Assembly (NCBI GenBank): GCA_904502145.1
Contig: CAJGDH010000038.1
Span: forward strand, 1 to 11,643
Direction: 5' to 3'
DNA length: 11,643 nt
Source of the DNA: an uncultured Eubacterium sp.
Lineage (GTDB): Bacteria > Bacillota > Clostridia > Lachnospirales > Lachnospiraceae
Shown here: in pieces, positions 1 to 5,057 of the stretch
How the letters are laid out: each line of letters begins with the position of its first letter
Numbering within the stretch: the stretch's first letter is position 1
Made by a program: the position numbers and the translations under genes
The notes under the pieces: model-generated
The model's input: only the letters and a program-made list of their open reading frames with translations
Told to the model about the DNA's origin: nothing
Database searches by the model: none

Positions 1-67
1 TATATAGATTTTTGTTTTTTCCATAATCTTTTCCTATGGATCAGCCCCGTTCCCATCAGCTGTTTCT

Positions 68-87
68 GGGGTTTAACCCCTTTTTTT
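68..87 (+). terminator. Possible terminator of an upstream gene
   Basis: GGGGT (68-72) pairs with ACCCC (76-80) across a 3-nt loop and is followed directly by seven Ts (81-87). The 5-bp stem is short but GC-rich and the T-tract is good. The same GGGG could instead pair with CCCC at 45-48. The gene it would end is outside the window. Confidence 0.35.
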
Positions 88-190
88 CCCTCTCTTTCCC
101 ACTATAATATCTTGTTTTTCACTATATTACGAAATTCTATGTAGTTTTTTTGTTGAAAAGATTGATTTTTTTCAGATTTATCATTACTTC

Positions 191-217
191 TTTACATGTT
201 ATTAATAAAACTATAAT
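191..217 (+). promoter_or_regulatory. Candidate distal promoter of the thl operon
   Basis: TTTACA (191-196) and a perfect TATAAT (212-217) are separated by 15 nt, which is shorter than the optimal 17. The elements are good and the spacing is not, so this is a secondary candidate to the one just downstream. Confidence 0.3.
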
Positions 218-225
218 AAAAATAG

Positions 226-254
226 TTGCATTGGGAAAAAGATTGTGATAGAAT
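226..254 (+). promoter_or_regulatory. Candidate main promoter of the thl operon
   Basis: TTGCAT (226-231), a 17-nt spacer and TAGAAT (249-254) form a SigA-type promoter. The -10 is preceded by TGA (246-248), an extended -10 element. Transcription would start near 261, giving a 5' leader of about 77 nt before the thlA start at 338. This is inferred from sequence only. Confidence 0.5.
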
Positions 255-324
255 TAACGTAAGTTTATTGATCTATCCAATGAACGGATATCCAGAGTCA
301 ATCACTAAGCAAAATCAAGAAAAT

Positions 325-330
325 GGAGGA
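325..330 (+). promoter_or_regulatory. Ribosome binding site that fixes the thlA start
   Basis: GGAGGA lies 7-8 nt before ATG 338. An earlier in-frame ATG at 323 overlaps this site and has no Shine-Dalgarno of its own, so the start at 338 is preferred. Confidence 0.85.
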
Positions 331-337
331 TTTTCAC

Positions 338-1534
338 ATGGCAAAGAAAGTTGTTTTAGCCGGCGCATGTCGTACCGCAATCGGAAAAATGGGCGGAGCA
401 TTAAGCACAGTTCCTGCTGCAGAGCTCGGAAGTGTTGTTATTAAAGAGGCACTTAACAGGACAAACATCCCTGCCGATCAGGTTGATGAAGTACTGATGG
501 GCTGTGTAATCCAGGCAGGCCAGGGCCAGAACGTTGCACGTCAGGCTTCCCTCAAAGCCGGGGTTCCCGTAGAAGTTCCCGCTGTTACGATCAACGTAGT
601 CTGCGGTTCCGGTCTTAACTGTGTAAACCTTGCTGCAACCAAGATCCTTGCCGGAGAAGCCGACATCGTGATCGCCGGCGGTATGGAAAATATGTCCAAA
701 GCTCCTTTCGCTCTTCTGGACGGACGTTACGGATACCGTATGGGTTACCCGATGATGAACTCCAACCTCGTTGATACTATGGTCAACGACGCCCTCTGGG
801 ATGTTTTCAATAACTACCATATGGGTATCACCGCTGAGAACGTTGCAGAGCAGTGGGGAATCACCAGAGAAGAATTGGATGAGTTTGCTGCAGCTTCCCA
901 GCAGAAAGCTTCCGCAGCCATCGAAGCAGGCGCTTTCAAGGATGAGATCGTTCCTGTAGAAGTAAAACAGAGAAAGAAATCCATCATCGTAGATACAGAT
1001 GAAGGTCCGCGTCCGGGAACAACTGCAGAGAGCATCTCCGGTTTACGTCCTGCCTTTAAGAAAGACGGTATCGTGACAGCTGCCAACTCTTCAGGTATCA
1101 ATGACGGTGCTGCTGCCGTTATCGTAATGAGCGAAGAGAAAGCAAAAGAACTCGGTGTTACTCCGATGGCTACATGGGTTGCAGGCGCACTGGGCGGCGT
1201 TGATCCTGCCATCATGGGTGTAGGCCCTGTTGCTGCTGTCAAGAAAGTACTGGCTAAAACCGGCATGAGCATTGATGAATTCGATCTGATCGAAGCAAAC
1301 GAAGCTTTTGCAGCTCAGTCCATCGCTGTTGCAAGAGACCTCGGTTTCGAAGGTTCCGACAAGCTTAACGTAAACGGCGGCGCTATCGCCCTCGGCCATC
1401 CGGTAGGTGCTTCAGGATGCCGTATCCTTGTTACCCTGCTGCATGAGATGAATAAGCGCGATGCCAAGAAAGGTCTTGCTACCCTTTGTATCGGCGGTGG
1501 TATGGGATGTGCTACCATCGTTGAGAGAGACTGA
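338..1534 (+). CDS. thlA: Acetyl-CoA acetyltransferase (thiolase)
   Basis: This 398-residue biosynthetic thiolase condenses two acetyl-CoA into acetoacetyl-CoA, the first step of butyrate formation in the cytosol. The family catalytic set is present: nucleophile Cys89 in VCGSG, Asn321 in the NEAF motif, His354 in GHPVGASG, and Cys384 in CIGGGMG. The thiolase signatures GGMENMS (114-120) and NGGAIALGHP (347-356) are intact, and the length matches clostridial ThlA (about 392). The start at 338 follows a GGAGGA site. It is first in an operon with crt (96-bp gap) and hbd. Compared with the ThlA sequence I recall from Clostridium acetobutylicum, the residue before the VCGSG core is Val (NVVCGSG, not NKVCGSG), and extra cysteines occur at 94, 361 and 391. 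Function is well supported; a degradative role is unlikely given the neighbours. Confidence 0.97.
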   Translation: MAKKVVLAGACRTAIGKMGGALSTVPAAELGSVVIKEALNRTNIPADQVDEVLMGCVIQAGQGQNVARQASLKAGVPVEVPAVTINVVCGSGLNCVNLAATKILAGEADIVIAGGMENMSKAPFALLDGRYGYRMGYPMMNSNLVDTMVNDALWDVFNNYHMGITAENVAEQWGITREELDEFAAASQQKASAAIEAGAFKDEIVPVEVKQRKKSIIVDTDEGPRPGTTAESISGLRPAFKKDGIVTAANSSGINDGAAAVIVMSEEKAKELGVTPMATWVAGALGGVDPAIMGVGPVAAVKKVLAKTGMSIDEFDLIEANEAFAAQSIAVARDLGFEGSDKLNVNGGAIALGHPVGASGCRILVTLLHEMNKRDAKKGLATLCIGGGMGCATIVERD

Positions 1535-1561
1535 TCTTTCCGCGAACATTGAATGAATAAG

Positions 1562-1585
1562 CCAGGCCCGGTCTCCCGGGTCTGG
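1562..1585 (+). other. Stable hairpin between thlA and crt
   Basis: CCAGGCCCGG (1562-1571) pairs over 10 bp, with one G-U, with CCGGGTCTGG (1576-1585) around a TCTC tetraloop. No run of Ts follows (ATTTAGC), so it is not a standard terminator. It could be a partial attenuator or an mRNA-processing or stability element that changes the ratio of thlA to downstream message. Confidence 0.6.
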
Positions 1586-1630
1586 ATTTAGCTTTAATCT
1601 ATGAATGCTATATGAAAAGGAGTTAACATT

Positions 1631-2419
1631 ATGGAATTCATCAAGTATGAAGTTGAAGGTATGGTAGGTATGATCACCATCAACCGTCCCAGAGCACTGA
1701 ATGCATTAAATTCCCAGGTACTGGAAGAGCTGGACGCTACTCTTGACGCAGTCAATCTCGATGAGATCCGCTGCCTTATCCTGACAGGCGCAGGAGAAAA
1801 ATCCTTCGTTGCAGGCGCAGATATCGGCGAGATGAGTACCCTGACCAAAGCCGAAGGCGAAGCATTCGGAAAGAAAGGAAACGATATCTTCCTTAAGATC
1901 GAATCCTTCCCGATCCCGGTCATCGCTGCAGTTAACGGTTTTGCACTGGGCGGCGGCTGCGAGATCTCCATGAGCTGCGATATCCGTATCTGCTCTGAGA
2001 ACGCAGTTTTCGGCCAGCCTGAAGTTGGTCTCGGCATCACACCGGGATTCGGCGGAACACAGAGACTTGCCCGTCTGGTAAGCCCCGGCATGGCAAAACA
2101 GCTGATCTATACTGCCCGCAATATCAAGGCTGACGAAGCATACCGCATCGGTCTTGTAAACGCAGTTTATGATCTTGAGGATCTTATCCCCGCAGCCAAG
2201 AAGATGGCGGCAGGCATCGCAAAACAGGCTCCGATCGCTGTCCGCAACTGCAAGAAAGCCATCAACGAAGGTCTCCAGGTAAGCATCGAGGAAGGTGTTG
2301 CCATCGAGGAGAAACTCTTCGGCGACTGCTTCGAGACAGAAGACCAGAGAGCAGGCATGGGCAACTTCCTGGCTCCGAAGGACCAGAAAGTAAAGGTTGT
2401 TCCATTCAAGAACAAATAA
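1631..2419 (+). CDS. crt: Crotonase (3-hydroxybutyryl-CoA dehydratase)
   Basis: This 262-residue enoyl-CoA hydratase family enzyme removes water from 3-hydroxybutyryl-CoA to form crotonyl-CoA, the third step of the butyrate path. The substrate-binding AGAD motif is at 61-64. The oxyanion-hole segment ALGGGCE is at 105-111. The two catalytic glutamates, Glu111 and Glu131 (in FGQPEVGLG), correspond to Glu144 and Glu164 of rat crotonase. PGFGGTQRL (138-146) is the family signature. Length is normal for Crt (about 260). The start is preceded by AAGGAG (1617-1622) with 8-nt spacing. It sits between thlA and hbd on the same strand with only 59 bp before hbd, so co-transcription is very likely. Nothing indicates a fused dehydrogenase domain, and the context favours the short-chain crotonase over a long-chain beta-oxidation hydratase. 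Confidence 0.97.
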   Translation: MEFIKYEVEGMVGMITINRPRALNALNSQVLEELDATLDAVNLDEIRCLILTGAGEKSFVAGADIGEMSTLTKAEGEAFGKKGNDIFLKIESFPIPVIAAVNGFALGGGCEISMSCDIRICSENAVFGQPEVGLGITPGFGGTQRLARLVSPGMAKQLIYTARNIKADEAYRIGLVNAVYDLEDLIPAAKKMAAGIAKQAPIAVRNCKKAINEGLQVSIEEGVAIEEKLFGDCFETEDQRAGMGNFLAPKDQKVKVVPFKNK

Positions 2420-2478
2420 TCCTATAGAACATTTTTTGTCAATCTTTTCATATATATAATAATTGGAGGTATTTTATC

Positions 2479-3315
2479 ATGAAAGTTGGAGTTATCGGCG
2501 CTGGTACAATGGGATCCGGAATCGCTCAGGTTTTCGCTGTAAACGGATATGATGTTTACTTATGTGATATCAATGAAGAATTTGCTGCAAACGGAAAAGC
2601 AAAGATCGAAAAAGCCCTGAACAGAAACGTTGCCAAGGGTAAGATGGAAGCTGCTGACGCAGAAGCTATCCTTGCAAGGATCACCACAGGAACAAAAGAG
2701 ATCTGTACAGAAGCCAACCTGATCGTTGAGGCTGCTCTCGAAGTTATGTCCGTAAAACAGCAGACATTCAAAGAGTTACAGGATATCGTTCCCGCTGACT
2801 GTATCTTCGCTACAAACACATCCTCTCTTTCCATCACAGAGATCGGAAAGGACCTTGACAGATCCGTCATCGGAATGCATTTCTTCAATCCGGCTCCTTA
2901 CATGGCTCTTATCGAGGTTATCCAGGGCGAGAACACTCCGGACGAGATCAGGGACAAAGTTGTTGAGATCTCCAAAGATATCGGAAAGACTCCTGTTGAG
3001 GTTAACGAGGCTCCCGGTTTTGTTGTAAACAGAATCCTTGTTCCGATGATCAATGAAGCTGCTTTCATCTTAGGCGAAGGCATCGCATCCGCAGAAGGTA
3101 TCGACACAGCCATGAAGCTTGGTGCAAATCACAGGATGGGACCCCTTGCTTTAGGTGATCTGATCGGTCTTGATGTATGTCTTGCAATCATGAACGTTCT
3201 CTACACAGAGACAGGCGATCCCAAATATCGTCCGGCTCCGATGCTCAAGAAGATGGTTCGTGCAGGCAAATTAGGCCAGAAGACAGGCAAAGGTTTCTTT
3301 GATTACAGCAAATAA
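2479..3315 (+). CDS. hbd: 3-hydroxybutyryl-CoA dehydrogenase
   Basis: This 278-residue NAD(P)-dependent enzyme reduces acetoacetyl-CoA to 3-hydroxybutyryl-CoA. The Rossmann motif GAGTMGSG is at 7-14, and an acidic Asp30 at the end of strand 2 favours NAD(H). By alignment with the human and Clostridium butyricum enzymes, the active-site residues are Ser115 (NTSSL), His134 (GMHFFNP), Glu146 and Asn184 (VVNR). The C-terminal dimerisation domain runs from about 185 to the end at GKGFFDYSK. GGAGG at 2465-2469 supports the start. It is the last gene of thlA-crt-hbd and is followed at once by a strong terminator. Two places differ from the family pattern as I know it: the helix after FFNPAP reads YMALIEV where VMKLVEV is usual, and the NHPMGP motif reads NHRMGP (217-222). 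Catalytic residues are intact, so activity is expected. Confidence 0.96.
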   Translation: MKVGVIGAGTMGSGIAQVFAVNGYDVYLCDINEEFAANGKAKIEKALNRNVAKGKMEAADAEAILARITTGTKEICTEANLIVEAALEVMSVKQQTFKELQDIVPADCIFATNTSSLSITEIGKDLDRSVIGMHFFNPAPYMALIEVIQGENTPDEIRDKVVEISKDIGKTPVEVNEAPGFVVNRILVPMINEAAFILGEGIASAEGIDTAMKLGANHRMGPLALGDLIGLDVCLAIMNVLYTETGDPKYRPAPMLKKMVRAGKLGQKTGKGFFDYSK

Positions 3316-3340
3316 TCCACAGGCCATATGATAATGACAG

Positions 3341-3375
3341 GAACCACAGTATTCATACTGTGGTTCTTTTCTTTC
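3341..3375 (+). terminator. Terminator of the thlA-crt-hbd operon
   Basis: GAACCACAGTA (3341-3351) and TACTGTGGTTC (3356-3366) form a perfect 11-bp stem with a TTCA loop, followed by TTTTCTTTC. It lies 25 bp after the hbd stop and separates hbd from but. Confidence 0.9.
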
Positions 3376-3387
3376 ATACATGGTTCC

Positions 3388-3418
3388 TATGGAATTATCC
3401 GGAAGGATATATTATAAT
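3388..3418 (+). promoter_or_regulatory. Candidate promoter of but
   Basis: A perfect TATAAT lies at 3413-3418, 51 bp before the but start and just after the hbd terminator. The -35 is weak (TATGGA at 3388-3393, 19-nt spacing). A small inverted repeat, TATCC-GGAA-GGATA (3396-3409), lies in the spacer and could be an operator or chance. The location between a terminator and a gene makes a promoter here likely. Confidence 0.45.
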
Positions 3419-3456
3419 GAAAGTGTCAGGCCGGATACGGTCTGAACGATCATGAT

Positions 3457-3462
3457 AAGGAG
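3457..3462 (+). promoter_or_regulatory. Ribosome binding site that fixes the but start
   Basis: AAGGAG lies 7 nt before ATG 3470. An upstream in-frame ATG at 3452 precedes this site and lacks its own Shine-Dalgarno, so it would add six residues that are probably not translated. Confidence 0.85.
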
Positions 3463-3469
3463 AACGCAC

Positions 3470-4810
3470 ATGAGTTATATTAAAGATTATGCTGACAAAC
3501 TGGTCAGCGCCGAAGAAGCGGTAAAGGTCGTAAAATCCGGTGACTGGGTGGATTACGGCTGGACGACCATCACCCCTGTGAAGCTGGACCAGGCTCTTGC
3601 CGCACGCATCGGGGAACTGGAAGATGTTAATTTCCGCGGAGGTATCCTGATGTGGGAACCGGAGATCTTCAAGGTGGAGAATGCTGCCGACCACATCACA
3701 TGGAACTCCTGGCATATGAGCGGCATAGAGAGAAAAGCCATCGGTAAAGGCTTTGCCTACTACTGCCCTCTCCGCTACTCCGAGCTTCCGAGACATTACC
3801 GTGAACACATCGGACATGTGGACGTGGCCATGTTCCAGGTAGCCCCCATGGACAGACACGGCTACTTCAACTTCGGTCCCAACGCATCCCACCTTAAAGC
3901 TGTCTGTGAGGTGGCTGATGTGATCATCGTCGAAGTCAATGAGAATATGCCCCGCTGTCTGGGCGGTTTTGAAGAAGGGATCCATGTATCCGATGTCACC
4001 TATATCGTTGAGGGGGACAATCCTGCCGTTGCCGAGATGGGCGGAGGCGGAGCTCCCACAGATGTTGACCGTGCCGTGGCAAAACTGATCGTTGAGGAGA
4101 TCCCTGACGGTGCCTGCCTCCAGCTTGGTATCGGCGGAATGCCCAACACGGTGGGAAGCATGATCGCGGAATCCGATCTTAAGGATCTGGGTGTACATAC
4201 CGAGATGTATGTGGATGCTTTCGTGGATATCGCCAAAGCCGGAAAGATCACCGGTGCGCATAAAAACATCGACAAGGGCCGCCAGGTCTATGCCTTCGGT
4301 GCAGGCACAAAGAAGCTCTACGATTATCTGAATGAGAATCCGGCCTGCATGAGCGCGCCTGTTGACTATACCAACGATGTCAGAAACATCGCCCTCCTGG
4401 ACAATTTCATCTCCATCAACAATGCGGTGGATATGGACCTCTACGGTCAGGTTAACGCCGAGAGCGCAGGGATCAAGCAGATCAGCGGTGCCGGCGGTCA
4501 GCTGGATTTCGTCCTGGGTGCATATCTGTCTAAAGGCGGAAAGAGCTTTATCTGCCTTTCCTCCACCTTCAAGGGCAGGGACGGCCAGCTCCAGTCCCGC
4601 ATCAAACCTGTGCTGGATCCCGGTTCCATCGTGACGGACACCAGGGCAAATGTCCAGTATATCGTGACCGAGTACGGTAAAGTGAACCTGAAGGGTACTT
4701 CCATGTGGCAGAGAGCGGAGAAGCTTATCAGCATCGCCCATCCCGATTTCCGTGATGAACTCATCAAGGAAGCGGAAAAGATGAAGATCTGGAGACGTTC
4801 CAACAAATAG
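3470..4810 (+). CDS. but: Butyryl-CoA:acetate CoA-transferase
   Basis: This 446-residue family I CoA-transferase of the acetyl-CoA hydrolase/4-hydroxybutyrate CoA-transferase group moves CoA from butyryl-CoA to acetate, releasing butyrate and acetyl-CoA. This is the main terminal step in gut butyrate producers. The N-terminal domain spans about 1-205 and the C-terminal catalytic domain about 206-446. The glycine loop LGIGGMPN is at 219-226, the predicted catalytic glutamate is Glu245 in HTEMYVDAF, and GGQLDFVLGAYLS (342-354) is the CoA-site signature. Segments such as WNSWHM (78-83) and QVAPMDRHGYFNFGPNASH closely match the Roseburia But enzyme as I recall it. The start at 3470 is chosen for its AAGGAG site. 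The gene has its own candidate promoter and terminator, so it is probably expressed apart from thlA-crt-hbd. 4-Hydroxybutyrate CoA-transferase is the main alternative, but neither 4-hydroxybutyrate dehydrogenase nor dehydratase is nearby. Confidence 0.92.
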   Translation: MSYIKDYADKLVSAEEAVKVVKSGDWVDYGWTTITPVKLDQALAARIGELEDVNFRGGILMWEPEIFKVENAADHITWNSWHMSGIERKAIGKGFAYYCPLRYSELPRHYREHIGHVDVAMFQVAPMDRHGYFNFGPNASHLKAVCEVADVIIVEVNENMPRCLGGFEEGIHVSDVTYIVEGDNPAVAEMGGGGAPTDVDRAVAKLIVEEIPDGACLQLGIGGMPNTVGSMIAESDLKDLGVHTEMYVDAFVDIAKAGKITGAHKNIDKGRQVYAFGAGTKKLYDYLNENPACMSAPVDYTNDVRNIALLDNFISINNAVDMDLYGQVNAESAGIKQISGAGGQLDFVLGAYLSKGGKSFICLSSTFKGRDGQLQSRIKPVLDPGSIVTDTRANVQYIVTEYGKVNLKGTSMWQRAEKLISIAHPDFRDELIKEAEKMKIWRRSNK

Positions 4811-4815
4811 GATCA

Positions 4816-4857
4816 CAAAAGAGATGCCGTCTCTGCAGGGCGGCATCTCTGCTTTTA
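4816..4857 (+). terminator. Terminator of but
   Basis: AGAGATGCCGTC (4820-4831) pairs over 12 bp, with one G-U, with GGCGGCATCTCT (4839-4850) around a 7-nt loop. GCTTTTAT follows and ACAAAA precedes. It begins within 10 bp of the but stop. Confidence 0.85.
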
Positions 4858-4988
4858 TCTATCAGCAATAGTTTCGTTTTTTCTTTCTTTGTATTTGTTT
4901 TCGTAATCAATTACCAATAAAATATCCTTACATTCGAAATAATTCACGGATTATTTTATTCTTTTGTTTACTTTAGCAAGATAAAACC

Positions 4989-5017
4989 TTTACAAACAAA
5001 AGCAAATATGTTAAATA
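4989..5017 (+). promoter_or_regulatory. Candidate promoter of hppA
   Basis: The 200-bp gap between the but terminator and hppA is very AT-rich. TTTACA (4989-4994), a 17-nt spacer and TAAATA (5012-5017) fit a SigA promoter. Transcription would begin near 5024, leaving a leader of about 34 nt with an AAAGGAA ribosome site at 5044-5050. AT-rich DNA gives many near matches, so confidence is moderate. Confidence 0.4.
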
Positions 5018-5057
5018 TAAAATACATTACTAAAAATAAAAAGAAAGGAATGTTACT

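Larger units (their letters stand above)
1..337. other. AT-rich gene-free leader upstream of thlA
   Basis: No convincing gene lies here on either strand. The short plus frame starting at 226 has no ribosome binding site and overlaps the thlA start in another frame. The stretch is rich in T-runs and A/T. It holds a small GC hairpin followed by seven Ts (68-87), two overlapping candidate promoters (191-217 and 226-254), and the thlA ribosome binding site at 325-330. It reads as the tail of an unseen upstream transcript followed by the control region of the butyrate operon. Confidence 0.7.

Noticed and set aside
191..217. Rex-like operator (TGTTAT...AAAACT) near the thl promoter, and TGTTAAATAT near 5009 before hppA
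   Set aside because: Rex controls such operons in Clostridium, but only the left half-sites fit TTGTTAA-N4-TTAACAA; the right halves do not. A motif scan with a proper matrix would be needed.
274..290. TATCC-N7-GGATA in the thl leader, similar to TATCC-N4-GGATA before but
   Set aside because: The spacing differs and the positions relative to the promoters differ, so a common operator is not supported.
323..337. Earlier in-frame ATG for thlA at 323
   Set aside because: It overlaps the GGAGGA site used by ATG 338 and would add MEDFH, which is the ribosome site read as codons.
2436..2460. TTGTCA and TATAAT before hbd as an internal promoter
   Set aside because: The spacing is only 13 nt and the start would fall in the hbd ribosome site; AT-rich leaders give such matches easily.
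3384..3393. TTCCTATGGA occurs both here and at 31-40, each upstream of butyrate genes
   Set aside because: A shared 10-mer is expected by chance many times in a window this size, and the surrounding bases do not match.
3395..4846. A 483-codon open frame on the minus strand across the whole but gene
   Set aside because: It is antisense to a protein with clear family motifs, has no ribosome binding site, resembles no family I know, and starts inside the but terminator. It is a shadow of codon bias.
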